DNA of 64,000 bases from the NCBI GenBank assembly GCA_910577105.1, contig CAJTMB010000012.1, positions 17,182-81,181 of the forward strand, in the 5' to 3' direction. How positions within the stretch are numbered: the first letter of the stretch is position 1; each line of letters opens with the position of its first letter. The notes under the pieces were generated by a model that was given only the letters and a program-made list of their open reading frames with translations, made no database searches and was not told the DNA's origin. Positions 1 to 8,893 of this stretch are shown piece by piece. Position numbers and translations under genes: made by a program. Source of the DNA: an uncultured Lachnospiraceae bacterium (GTDB lineage Bacteria; Bacillota; Clostridia; Lachnospirales; Lachnospiraceae).

Positions 1-29
1 ATCGCCTTTCCGTCAATCACCTGTGTCAT
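1..29 (-). CDS. folD: FolD, methylenetetrahydrofolate dehydrogenase/cyclohydrolase (first codons only)
   Basis: Only the start of this gene is inside the window. Reading the minus strand from position 29 gives an ATG followed by codons for TQVIDGKA, which matches the usual N-terminus of FolD (variants of IIDGKA are typical there). A strong ribosome binding site, GGAGGAGG, lies at about 38-45. FolD interconverts methylene-, methenyl- and formyl-tetrahydrofolate, the step next to the fhs product immediately upstream, and that context supports the call. The identification rests on nine residues plus position, so it is an inference. Confidence 0.6.
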
Positions 30-51
30 AGGTAATTCCTCCTCCATCCTG

Positions 52-1722
52 TCAAAACAGGCCCGTTATCGTTCCGTTTTCATCAACATCTATTTTATGT
101 GCTGCCGGATTCCTGGACAATCCCGGCATGGTTACAATCGTTCCCGTCAGCACTACCACAAAACCGGCTCCGGCAGAAACATACACTTCCCTGATTCCCA
201 TATCAAACCCTTCCGGCCTTCCCAGTTTTTCAGGGTCATCCGAAAGAGAATACTGGTTTTTGGCCATACAGACAGGCAGTTTTCCAAATCCCAGAGCTTC
301 CAGTTTTTGCAGCTGCTTTTCTGCGGCTGCAGAATAACTCACGCTGCCTGCACCGTAAATTTTTTTCGCCACCGTTTCTATTTTCTCTTTTAAGGAAACG
401 TTATCCTCATACAAAACCTTAAAATGGCTTTCCTTTTTGTCTACTGTCTCCAATACCTTCTCTGCAAGGGCAAGTCCCCCTTCTCCGCCTTTTTCCCAGA
501 CTTCGGAAAGGGCAAATTCACATCCGCGCTCTTCGCAGAATTTTTTCACAAAAGCAATTTCCGCCTCCGTATCCGTCACAAAAGAATTTAGGGTTACCAC
601 AATGGGAACACCAAACAATTGCAGATTTTCTATATGTTTTTCCAGATTCACAATGCCTTTTTTCAGCGCCTCTAAGTTTTCCGCATTTAAATCGGCCTTT
701 GCCACACCGCCGTTGTATTTTAATGCCCGGATGGTTGCCACCAGCACAACCGCATCCGGATGAAGACCTGCAATCCGGCACTTAATGTCAAAGAACTTTT
801 CCGCGCCAAGGTCTGCGCCAAAACCGGCTTCCGTTATCACGTAATCCGCCATTTTAAGGGCTGCTTTTGTCGCCCTGACGGAATTACACCCGTGGGCAAT
901 ATTGGCAAAGGGACCGCCGTGGACTAAAGCAGGCGTATGTTCCAATGTCTGTATAAGATTGGGTTTCATGGCGTCTTTGAGCAGAGCTGCCATGGCTCCT
1001 ACGGCATTCAGCTGTCCTGCCGTGACGGGATTGCCGTCACAGTCATAGGCAACCAATATCCTTGCAAGTCTTTCTTTCAAATCTTTCATGTCCGTGGCAA
1101 GGCACAGCACAGCCATAATCTCCGATGCCACTGTAATGACAAAATGGTCTTCCCTTGTATAACCGTCCATTTTGTTGCCAAGGCCTACCACAATATTCCT
1201 AAGTACCCGGTCGTTCATATCCATGCATCTTTTCCAGATAACCTGTCTGGTATCAATGCGCAGTTCATTGCCCTGCTGGATATGATTATCCAGAAGAGCC
1301 GCCAAAAGATTGTTTGCGGCGGTGATGGCGTGGAAATCCCCGGTAAAATGCAGGTTTAAATCTTCCATGGGCACCACCTGCGCATAGCCTCCGCCGGCCG
1401 CTCCCCCTTTAATGCCAAAGCACGGTCCTAAAGAAGGCTCCCGCAGTGCAATCACGGCATTTTTATGCAGTTTTCCAAAGGCCTCCCCCAAACCTACGCT
1501 GGTGGTGGTTTTTCCTTCCCCCGCAGGCGTCGGATTAATCGCCGTCACAAGAATCAGTTTCCCGTCGGGATTTTGTGCAATCCTGTTTAAATAGGCATCC
1601 GTAATTTTTGCCTTATATTTTCCGTAGAGTTCCAGCTCGTCTTCCATGATGCCCGCACGTCCTGCCACCTCCACGATAGGCTCCATAACAGCATCCTGTG
1701 CAATTTGAATGTCTGATTTCAT
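52..1722 (-). CDS. fhs: formate-tetrahydrofolate ligase
   Basis: ATP-dependent ligation of formate to tetrahydrofolate, giving 10-formyl-THF in cytoplasmic one-carbon metabolism. The protein is full length (556 aa, the family norm) from the start MKSDIQIAQ. That ATG sits 8 bases after GGAGGAGATG, whereas an upstream in-frame ATG at 1752 has no comparable site and would lie inside ftsK. The P-loop region reads TPAGEGKTTTSVGL, a hallmark of the family, and is followed by LREPSLGPCFGIKGGAAGGG. The gene begins 4 bases after the ftsK stop and is followed by folD, so ftsK-fhs-folD is probably one transcript. The purine route and any acetogenic carbonyl branch would both use this enzyme; the window does not decide between them. 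Confidence 0.97.
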   Translation of the reverse strand: MKSDIQIAQDAVMEPIVEVAGRAGIMEDELELYGKYKAKITDAYLNRIAQNPDGKLILVTAINPTPAGEGKTTTSVGLGEAFGKLHKNAVIALREPSLGPCFGIKGGAAGGGYAQVVPMEDLNLHFTGDFHAITAANNLLAALLDNHIQQGNELRIDTRQVIWKRCMDMNDRVLRNIVVGLGNKMDGYTREDHFVITVASEIMAVLCLATDMKDLKERLARILVAYDCDGNPVTAGQLNAVGAMAALLKDAMKPNLIQTLEHTPALVHGGPFANIAHGCNSVRATKAALKMADYVITEAGFGADLGAEKFFDIKCRIAGLHPDAVVLVATIRALKYNGGVAKADLNAENLEALKKGIVNLEKHIENLQLFGVPIVVTLNSFVTDTEAEIAFVKKFCEERGCEFALSEVWEKGGEGGLALAEKVLETVDKKESHFKVLYEDNVSLKEKIETVAKKIYGAGSVSYSAAAEKQLQKLEALGFGKLPVCMAKNQYSLSDDPEKLGRPEGFDMGIREVYVSAGAGFVVVLTGTIVTMPGLSRNPAAHKIDVDENGTITGLF

Positions 1723-1726
1723 TAAC

Positions 1727-4351
1727 TTACATCTCCTCCAGTAACTGTTCAAATTCTTCCATACTCATAATTACTTTTCTGGGTTTGGTACCTTCTTCCT
1801 CACCAACGACGCCGTATTCGTTTAACTGGTCCATAATACGCGCCGCACGGTTAAATCCTATTTTAAATACCCTCTGCAGCATACCAATGGAGGCTTTGTC
1901 CTTGTCAATGATAAATTTACCTGCATCGGCAAAATATTCGTCCACCTGACTGCCCTCGCCGCCCGAACCGGCACTGCTTCCCGCATTGCTGCCTAAGTTT
2001 TGGATTTTCTCCTCTATTTCTTCAGCATAAACATTGCCAAGTGTCTGGTTTTTCAAAAAATCCACTACATCGGAAACTTCTCCGTCGGAGACAAACGCGC
2101 CCTGTACCCGGGCAGGTTTTGCATATCCCTGTGGATAAAAAAGCATGTCTCCCTTGCCCAGAAGTTTCTCTGCCCCGTTCATATCCAGAATCGTCCGGGA
2201 ATCCACACCGCTGGAAACACTGAATGCCACACGGCTGGGCATATTTGCTTTAATCAGACCTGTAATGACATCCACGGAAGGACGCTGTGTTGCAATAATC
2301 AAATGGATGCCCGCTGCCCTGGCAAGCTGTGCCAGACGGCAGATGGACTCTTCCACTTCCCCCGGCGCTACCATCATCAAATCTGCAAGTTCATCCACAA
2401 TAATAACAATCTGGGGAAGTTTGGACAGGTTTTCTCCCTTTTCCGTCAGACTTTCCACTTTCTGGTTATATCCCTTTAAGTCCCTTACATTGTAATCCGC
2501 AAACTTCCGGTAACGGTCCTCCATTTCGGAAACACCCCAGTGAAGCGCCGCCGCTGCCTTTTTGGGGTCGGTCACCACCGGGATAAGCAGATGCGGAATG
2601 CCGTTATATACACTGAGCTCCACAACCTTCGGGTCAACCATGATAATCTTTACATCATCAGGGTGTGCTTTATATAGCAGGCTCATTATCAATGTGTTGA
2701 TGCACACGGATTTCCCGGAGCCGGTAGCGCCTGCAATCAGCATATGGGGCATCTTTGCAATGTCCGTCACTACCACCTTCCCGGCAATATCCTTGCCGAC
2801 TGCAAATGCCAGATTGGAAGGAAACTCCTTAAACTCTTTTGTTTCCAGTAAGTCGCGAAGGGCAACTGCCGTATTTTCCTTGTTGGGCACTTCAATGCCA
2901 ATAGCTGCCTTTCCCGGAATCGGCGCCTCAATACGGATATCCGTTGCGGCAAGGTTCAATTTGATGTCATCGGCAAGCCCGACAATTTTGCTTACTTTGA
3001 CACCCTGCTCCGGCTGTAACTCATATCTTGTCACTGCCGGTCCCTGACTGATTTCCGTAACCGTAACCTTTACACCGAACGTACCCAGCGTTTTTTCCAG
3101 TCTGGCCGCTGTCTCTTTCAGCTCCCTCTCTGAATTGCCGCCGCCGCCCTTTCCTCTCTGCAGACGGGAAAGCGGCGGAAATATGTATTTCTTCGGAAGC
3201 CTTTTCTCTGTTTTATGGATATCATCCAAAGCCGGTTCTTCTTTTGGCTCCTTTGCTTCTTTTGCCAAAGCGGAGGCCGGTTTACCCACAGGAAGACTGT
3301 TTGCGGTAGTCCGCCTTTCCTGTCGTTTCGGCTCTTCATATCGAAAAGCAGTATCCGGTTCCTCCTCCGGCATACTCCACGCCTCTATTTCCTCCTCCGG
3401 CCGGCTATCCTCATCCTGAATGACAGTTCCGTGAATTTTGATTCTGTCATAAGAATCTGCGGACACTGCCGGTTCTTCCACTTTATAGTTATCGTTCACG
3501 GTAATTTCATGGATATCGTCCCGGCTCTTTTTTTCGGGAGTGTGGGCAATCACGGTATCCACCATAACTCCGGATACTTTCCTGTCCATGCGGAGAATTT
3601 TTTCGTTTTCTTTTTCCTCTGCCTTAAGCCGTTTTTCTTCCTCCCGCTGTGCCCTCAGTTCTTCCCGCTTTTGCCGCTCTTCTTCCAAATCAGCCTGACG
3701 GGCCTTTGCATTCTCCCGCCTTCTTCTGGCATCTTCCCTGGAAAGCTCTGCAACTCTTCTTCCGCCGTTTTTCATACTGTCAACCAGGGAGCGTTCCGTC
3801 AAAAGAACAATACTGATTAAGGAGATAATCAAAACCACCAGTACAGTGCCAAAAGTGTCCAGAAAATGATGCAGGTAAAAAGCAATGCTGCCTGCTATGA
3901 CTCCGCCGCCTTTTCTGGCAGTGCTGTCATAATGGTAAATTTCCCCAATCTGAAAACTCTCCATCTCCAATACGCTGCCTGAGAGCATTTCACAGACAAT
4001 GCCTGCCATCAGAAACAGCATACAGCCTGCAACAATTTTTCGGATGGCAGCCGGACTTCCTGCATTGGCAGACCAAAAAGCTGCCGCAATAAAAACCGCA
4101 ACGGACACAATATATGCCAACACGCCAAAAAGACCAAACAGCACACTGCTGATGGCGTTTCCTACCGTCCCTATAATGCCAAAATTACATAAAAACAAAA
4201 AGACTGCAACTGCAAATAACAGAATCAGCGCCACTTCATGAAAAATTGCGCTCTCCTGCTCCGTATATTGTCTGCTGCTATTCGTCCTTTGCCCTGACCG
4301 GCTTTTACCCCTGCCGGCAGAGGAAGATTTTTTGCCTTTGTTAGACGCCAT
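1727..4351 (-). CDS. ftsK: DNA translocase FtsK/SpoIIIE family
   Basis: A membrane-anchored ATP-driven DNA pump that clears chromosomes from the division or sporulation septum. The N-terminus is basic, then about four hydrophobic segments lie between residues 37 and 185. A long charged, coiled-coil-like linker rich in Arg, Glu and Lys runs to about 400. The RecA-like motor has Walker A GATGSGKSV and Walker B IVIIVDELADLM. The C-terminal 75 residues form the winged-helix gamma domain (LQRVFKIGFNRAARIMDQL) that reads orientation sequences. At 874 aa it has the usual SpoIIIE/FtsK size. A well-formed promoter lies about 75 bases upstream. Whether it serves vegetative division, sporulation or both cannot be told here. 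Confidence 0.95.
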   Translation of the reverse strand: MASNKGKKSSSAGRGKSRSGQRTNSSRQYTEQESAIFHEVALILLFAVAVFLFLCNFGIIGTVGNAISSVLFGLFGVLAYIVSVAVFIAAAFWSANAGSPAAIRKIVAGCMLFLMAGIVCEMLSGSVLEMESFQIGEIYHYDSTARKGGGVIAGSIAFYLHHFLDTFGTVLVVLIISLISIVLLTERSLVDSMKNGGRRVAELSREDARRRRENAKARQADLEEERQKREELRAQREEEKRLKAEEKENEKILRMDRKVSGVMVDTVIAHTPEKKSRDDIHEITVNDNYKVEEPAVSADSYDRIKIHGTVIQDEDSRPEEEIEAWSMPEEEPDTAFRYEEPKRQERRTTANSLPVGKPASALAKEAKEPKEEPALDDIHKTEKRLPKKYIFPPLSRLQRGKGGGGNSERELKETAARLEKTLGTFGVKVTVTEISQGPAVTRYELQPEQGVKVSKIVGLADDIKLNLAATDIRIEAPIPGKAAIGIEVPNKENTAVALRDLLETKEFKEFPSNLAFAVGKDIAGKVVVTDIAKMPHMLIAGATGSGKSVCINTLIMSLLYKAHPDDVKIIMVDPKVVELSVYNGIPHLLIPVVTDPKKAAAALHWGVSEMEDRYRKFADYNVRDLKGYNQKVESLTEKGENLSKLPQIVIIVDELADLMMVAPGEVEESICRLAQLARAAGIHLIIATQRPSVDVITGLIKANMPSRVAFSVSSGVDSRTILDMNGAEKLLGKGDMLFYPQGYAKPARVQGAFVSDGEVSDVVDFLKNQTLGNVYAEEIEEKIQNLGSNAGSSAGSGGEGSQVDEYFADAGKFIIDKDKASIGMLQRVFKIGFNRAARIMDQLNEYGVVGEEEGTKPRKVIMSMEEFEQLLEEM

Positions 4352-4423
4352 AATACCAAAAACTCCATTTCCTACGGCTGAAATTCAACGATATTTCCAT
4401 TAAATGTTGTGACAACCTTAGAT

Positions 4424-4452
4424 ATTATATCATTTTTCCTCTGTCTTGTCAC
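4424..4452 (-). promoter_or_regulatory. sigma-A promoter for ftsK-fhs-folD
   Basis: On the minus strand GTGACA (4452-4447) and TATAAT (4429-4424) are separated by 17 bases. The -10 box is perfect and the -35 box matches at five of six positions. It points at ftsK, 73 bases downstream. Confidence 0.65.
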
Positions 4453-4514
4453 CATGTATACAATTTTGTTTTTCCTTTCATAAATATCCGGCAATCCATA
4501 CACCTAAACAAGTA

Positions 4515-4554
4515 ATCAAAAATCCGGGGCGGCAGAGACTAACGCCGCCCCGGA
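4515..4554 (-). terminator. Rho-independent terminator after aspS
   Basis: An 11-bp GC-rich stem (TCCGGGGCGGC with GCCGCCCCGGA) has a 10-base loop and is followed on the minus strand by a run of five T. It lies 10 bases past the aspS stop codon. Confidence 0.85.
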
Positions 4555-4563
4555 CTCAAAAAT

Positions 4564-6324
4564 TTATTTCTCTTCCTTTTTAATCCGGATATGAACATCA
4601 TCCAACTGCTTCTGCTCCACTTCTGCCGGGGCATTCATCATGACATCCATTGCACTCTTGTTCATCGGGAACGGAATCACTTCTTTGATGCTGTCTTCTC
4701 CGGCAATCAGCATTACCATACGGTCTACTCCGGGCGCAATTCCCGCATGTGGCGGCGCACCGTAACAGAACGCATTGTACATGGCCGGAAATTTTGCTTT
4801 TACAGCCTCCTCACCCAGTCCTATCAGTTCAAATGCCTTAACCATAATCCGGGGGTCATGGTTTCTCACTGCACCGGAGGACAATTCCACCCCATTACAT
4901 ATCAAATCATACTGATATGCAAGAATTTCCGTGGGCTCCTGGCTGTTCAGGGCATCCATGCCGCCCTGGGGCATGGAAAACGGATTGTGGCAGAACTCCA
5001 GCTCACCGGACTCCTCTCCTATTTCATACATGGGAAAATCCACTATCCAGCAGAATTTATAGCATTCCTTTTCCATATGGGCTTCACAGTTTGCACCCAG
5101 CATGTTTCTGAGAACGCCTGCTGTTTTCTGTGCTTTTAACTTTTTACCGCAGGTAAGCCCCACAAAATCCCCTGCTTTTAAACCAAGGGCTTCCACTACC
5201 TTATCTTTGATATCTACAACAAATTTGCTGATACCGCCTACCAGCTCCATATTCTCATCCAGCCTGAACCAATAAGCCTTATTGCCGCTCTGTACCTCCA
5301 CATCATTGCAAATCTTGTCAATGACTTTGCGGGTTGCCTGAAACCGGTCTACAACAACTGCTTTTACGGTATTGCCCTCAAAAGGCGCAAATCCACAGTC
5401 CGCCAGGCATTCCGTAGCGTCCCGGACAATTAAGTCAATGCGCAAATCCGGCTTGTCCGAACCGTATTTTTCCATGGCCTCCAGATAAGGAATCCTCTGA
5501 AAAGGAGATGTGGAGGCAGTTTTGTACACTCCGTATTTTTCAAATACAGGGGGAAGCACCTGCTCTATAACAGAAAATACATCTTCCTGAGTTGCAAACG
5601 CCATCTCCATGTCAAGCTGATAAAATTCTCCCGGAGAGCGGTCTGCGCGGGCGTCCTCATCCCTGAAGCAGGGCGCTATCTGGAAATAACGGTCAAAGCC
5701 CGACGCCATTAAAATCTGTTTAAACTGCTGCGGCGCCTGGGGCAGGGCATAAAATTTTCCGGGATGGATTCTGGAGGGCACAAGATAATCCCTGGCGCCT
5801 TCCGGGGAGGAGCAGGTAAGAATCGGTGTTGTAATTTCCAGAAAATCCAGTTCTGTCATTCTCTGCCTTAACTCTGCCACAATTTTGCTTCTCAAAACAA
5901 TCCTGCTCTTAACCCTGGGATTTCTCAAATCCAGATACCGGTATTTTAACCGCAGATTCTCATCTGCCTCAGTGGAACGGTTAATCTCAAAGGGCAGGGC
6001 GTTGTAGCTGCAGCTGCCCAGCACACTGACCTTCTCCGGCACAACTTCAATATCGCCTGTGGCAAGCTCTGCATTTTTGCTGGAGCGTTCTCTTACAACC
6101 CCTTCAATACAAAGAGTGGACTCATTGTTGATTGCAGCTACTGTCTGCATCATTTCTTCCGTCTCGATAACAATCTGGGTCACTCCGTAAAAATCCCGGA
6201 GAATCAAAAAACCAAGGTTTTTGGATACCTTTCTAAGATTGTCATACCAGCCTACTAAAGTTACTTTTTCTCCAATATTTTCGACGCGAAGCTCATTACA
6301 GGAATGTGTTCTCGACTGTACCAT
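4564..6324 (-). CDS. aspS: aspartyl-tRNA synthetase
   Basis: Charges tRNA-Asp. The 586 aa length and layout match bacterial-type AspRS. An N-terminal OB-fold anticodon-binding domain (residues 1-105, starting at MVQSRTHSCNELR) is followed by the class II catalytic core, which is interrupted by the bacterial GAD insertion at about 290-410. Motif 2 is visible in FRDEDARADRSPGEFYQLD and motif 3 in GIAPGVDRMVML near the C-terminus. The start is preceded by AGAGGAAG. The gene is monocistronic by position, with its own promoter and a strong terminator. Whether it also aspartylates tRNA-Asn (non-discriminating type) would depend on asnS and gatCAB elsewhere in the genome. Confidence 0.97.
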   Translation of the reverse strand: MVQSRTHSCNELRVENIGEKVTLVGWYDNLRKVSKNLGFLILRDFYGVTQIVIETEEMMQTVAAINNESTLCIEGVVRERSSKNAELATGDIEVVPEKVSVLGSCSYNALPFEINRSTEADENLRLKYRYLDLRNPRVKSRIVLRSKIVAELRQRMTELDFLEITTPILTCSSPEGARDYLVPSRIHPGKFYALPQAPQQFKQILMASGFDRYFQIAPCFRDEDARADRSPGEFYQLDMEMAFATQEDVFSVIEQVLPPVFEKYGVYKTASTSPFQRIPYLEAMEKYGSDKPDLRIDLIVRDATECLADCGFAPFEGNTVKAVVVDRFQATRKVIDKICNDVEVQSGNKAYWFRLDENMELVGGISKFVVDIKDKVVEALGLKAGDFVGLTCGKKLKAQKTAGVLRNMLGANCEAHMEKECYKFCWIVDFPMYEIGEESGELEFCHNPFSMPQGGMDALNSQEPTEILAYQYDLICNGVELSSGAVRNHDPRIMVKAFELIGLGEEAVKAKFPAMYNAFCYGAPPHAGIAPGVDRMVMLIAGEDSIKEVIPFPMNKSAMDVMMNAPAEVEQKQLDDVHIRIKKEEK

Positions 6325-6363
6325 ATTGTTACTTCCTCTTTTCCTATTTTTTTCTTTTTAAAT

Positions 6364-6392
6364 AATATACCACATCCATTCTCAGGGTACAA
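6364..6392 (-). promoter_or_regulatory. candidate promoter for aspS
   Basis: Minus-strand TTGTAC (6392-6387) and TATATT (6369-6364) are 17 bases apart, about 40 bases upstream of the aspS start. The -10 box is good. The -35 box matches consensus only in its first three bases. Confidence 0.4.
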
Positions 6393-6440
6393 ATATCTTC
6401 GGAAATATTCTTTATGAACCTTATGTCTGCCGGTATTCAC

Positions 6441-6473
6441 AAAAAAAAGCTGTCCACAAAAATTGTGAACAGC
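6441..6473 (-). terminator. Rho-independent terminator after tepA
   Basis: A 10-bp stem (GCTGTTCACA with TGTGGACAGC, one G-T pair) and an ATTTT-type loop are followed by eight T on the minus strand. It lies about 35 bases past the tepA stop. Confidence 0.85.
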
Positions 6474-6507
6474 CATTCTCTCTGCCACTTCTATTATATT
6501 ATACCAT

Positions 6508-7248
6508 TCATTCTCCTTCAACAAAATTCTCACTTTTTTTACCAACCTGTTTTTCCTTTGCACTTATCAATTGATGCAGTTTCGCCATGGCGGATTTGAT
6601 ACCGCCGACTTCATTGATAATTCCTTCATTCACCGTTTCCTGTCCCACCAGGATGGTTCCCACGTCTTTTGTAAGCACGCCCGTTTCCATCATAAGTTCT
6701 TCCAGACGCTGCTTTTTAATACGGCAATGGGAACATACAAAACCTGTTATCCTGTTTTGTATCTGCTTAAAATAGTCAAAGGTCTGGGGCACGCCGATAA
6801 CCATCCCATTCATCCTGACAGGATGAATTACCATGGTGCCTGTTGGCACAATATAGGAATAATCCGTGCTGACAGCGATAGGCACTCCTATGGAATGACT
6901 TCCTCCCAGCACCAGGGATACCGTCGGCTTGGATAATGATGAAAGCATTTCCGCTATGGCAAGCCCGGCTTCCACGTCACCGCCCATCGTATTTAAGAGC
7001 ACCAGAACGCCCTGTATATCTTCACTGTCCTCAATAGCGGCAAGTTGTGGGAGAATATGCTCATATTTGGTTGTTTTTGCCGAACTGTTTAAATTATCAT
7101 GCCCCTCCACCTCACCGATAATGGTTATCAGATGAATATTTTGCTTCTCTTTATTTTTGTTTAATGTCACCTGTCCGGTTTGTTCGATTCGTTCGTCCCT
7201 ATGTTTTTCCTCTTCCCTTTTGCTGTCTTCTTTTTTATCATTCTTCAT
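6508..7248 (-). CDS. tepA: ClpP-like serine protease, TepA (YmfB) family
   Basis: A cytoplasmic ClpP-class protease of the Firmicute TepA group, linked in Bacillus to protein translocation and to spore-protein degradation. The ClpP-like nucleophile Ser is in GGSHSIGVPIAV (about residue 119) and the His in VIHPVRMNG (about 142). The start chosen is ATG at 7248, which has GGAGGAAG 5 bases upstream and gives 246 aa. The longer reading to 7383 would run through a terminator hairpin and has no binding site. The first 40 residues are highly charged (Lys/Glu) and probably disordered. A strong terminator precedes aspS. Confidence 0.88.
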   Translation of the reverse strand: MKNDKKEDSKREEEKHRDERIEQTGQVTLNKNKEKQNIHLITIIGEVEGHDNLNSSAKTTKYEHILPQLAAIEDSEDIQGVLVLLNTMGGDVEAGLAIAEMLSSLSKPTVSLVLGGSHSIGVPIAVSTDYSYIVPTGTMVIHPVRMNGMVIGVPQTFDYFKQIQNRITGFVCSHCRIKKQRLEELMMETGVLTKDVGTILVGQETVNEGIINEVGGIKSAMAKLHQLISAKEKQVGKKSENFVEGE

Positions 7249-7263
7249 AATGCTTCCTCCTGT

Positions 7264-7293
7264 CAAAAATAAGGAACCGCACTGCGGTTCCTT
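7264..7293 (-). terminator. terminator after the yebC-metY-membrane protein unit
   Basis: A perfect 10-bp stem AAGGAACCGC/GCGGTTCCTT with a 3-base loop is followed on the minus strand by ATTTTTGA. It lies between the membrane-protein gene and tepA and ends only about 15 bases before the tepA start, so it separates the two genes or attenuates read-through into tepA. Confidence 0.75.
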
Positions 7294-7360
7294 ACTATTT
7301 TGCACCAAACTTTTCATTATCATGCAAAACCATGACAGGCAGTTAAAATTGCCTTGGTTT

Positions 7361-8881
7361 TTAAATATCAAAATCATCTTCATCCGACACTTCTATGTCA
7401 TATTTCATCTGCCTTGTCCCGACTCTCTTTTGATACCCCATCGTTCTTTTCTCATGCTTTTTCGGCAAGGGAAGCGGATTTTCTATGTAATTGATTTTCT
7501 TTTCCTGCGGCTTTTCCAACGGTTTTTCCACCGTATGTTCCACAGTCTCCGTTAGCGCCTCCTTTTGCGGAGATACCGGAACTTCTTTTCGGTCAGCAGC
7601 ATCTTTTTGCCTAACCAGTGACTGCAGTCCTGCACCCATCAGCACAAGCACCCACACCCACAGCAAATATTCACACCCCATTCCCCTGGCATAAAAATTA
7701 CCGGCCTGCAAAATTCCGACACTGAAAACAAGCACAAACCATGGCAGCTGCATTTCCTCCCTGCGTTTTACAAAGAACGCCGGGATTCCTGCCAGAAGAA
7801 GAAAGGCAGTCAAAACAAGCATTATATCGGTAAGCATGGTTCTCTGTCCCGATAAGGCCGAAAAAAGAGAACTTATGCTGAATCCTTTATATGAAAACAA
7901 TGTACACCATGTTTCAAATACCAGACCGGGGGAAGTTTTATTTTGAATGGCATCCAGTACAAAACAAAACAGGCATAATAACACAAATCCCGCCAGGGCT
8001 GTCAGCCGTTGCAAAACAATTCCATATTTTGCCCTGTGGCTTTCCTCTGCGGTTTTTTCGTCATGATGTAAAAAAAGACTGCATACAAGGGGAATAAACA
8101 GTGTAATCCCGGATACATCCAAATAAGTCAGAAAACCAATGCATCCTCCTATCACAAAGGCATTTATCCAGGAATACCATGGAAAAACGGTTTGTTTTTC
8201 CTGCCTGCGGATAAAACACCCTATCATAAGCAAAACACTGCCGTATAGCAAAAGATACAGCATCTTTGGGGATAACGTCAATCCCTGTTTCATCATTTCA
8301 GGAAGAAACATCATGCCAAACAGCATGGCAAGCGATGCTGTTTTTCCCACAAGACTCCTGACAGCAAAATACAGGACTACAGCTCCCGCCATTTGCAGAA
8401 AAATCTGCAACATGATTCCGGCGGCGAAATGATTTCCGACAAGGAAAAAAATTCCCCTTAGCAAAAGTACATAGATATACTGGGCACCGTGTGCTATGGG
8501 AGTGATGACACCGTTTCCCACTTTAGCCGTTTCAAAATAAGCAGCCTCTTCACTGCCGCTTTGCAGGAAATAAATGCGAAGGAATAATCCAAGTCCCCAG
8601 AACAAAAGCGCGATAAAAATTTCCCATGCAGTTTTGTTTACAGCTTCTTTTTTTTCCCCTAAAACCGCCGTTTTCCCTTTGGCATTCACAAGACACCTCA
8701 ATCCTGCGGACAAAACCGATAACAGTAAAAAGGGAATGCAGACAATGGCAAGCCGCACATACAAATTTTCAATAGGCATGTTTTCCAGCAGGGAAGACAT
8801 CGCACGCAGGAAAAACACACATGTCGAAAATGCATAGAGCGCCCATAAACAATAGCTAAACCAGTTTTTCTTGAAGTTCAT
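7361..8881 (-). CDS. polytopic membrane protein, possible GT-C type glycosyltransferase
   Basis: A 506 aa integral membrane protein with about ten hydrophobic segments between residues 8 and 400, then a charged cytoplasmic tail rich in Lys, Glu and Pro that ends in SDEDDFDI. Acidic and aromatic residues near the end of the second segment, and the spacing of segments, recall the GT-C fold (PMT/ArnT-like lipid-linked sugar transferases). I see no decisive catalytic motif, so that is only a suggestion. The tail segment TMGYQKRVGTRQMKY looks like a conserved short motif rather than filler. The gene starts 12 bases after metY with a good AAAGGAG site. Its link to metY and yebC is by position only. 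Confidence 0.7.
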   Translation of the reverse strand: MNFKKNWFSYCLWALYAFSTCVFFLRAMSSLLENMPIENLYVRLAIVCIPFLLLSVLSAGLRCLVNAKGKTAVLGEKKEAVNKTAWEIFIALLFWGLGLFLRIYFLQSGSEEAAYFETAKVGNGVITPIAHGAQYIYVLLLRGIFFLVGNHFAAGIMLQIFLQMAGAVVLYFAVRSLVGKTASLAMLFGMMFLPEMMKQGLTLSPKMLYLLLYGSVLLMIGCFIRRQEKQTVFPWYSWINAFVIGGCIGFLTYLDVSGITLFIPLVCSLFLHHDEKTAEESHRAKYGIVLQRLTALAGFVLLCLFCFVLDAIQNKTSPGLVFETWCTLFSYKGFSISSLFSALSGQRTMLTDIMLVLTAFLLLAGIPAFFVKRREEMQLPWFVLVFSVGILQAGNFYARGMGCEYLLWVWVLVLMGAGLQSLVRQKDAADRKEVPVSPQKEALTETVEHTVEKPLEKPQEKKINYIENPLPLPKKHEKRTMGYQKRVGTRQMKYDIEVSDEDDFDI

Positions 8882-8893
8882 GTCCCGGCTCCT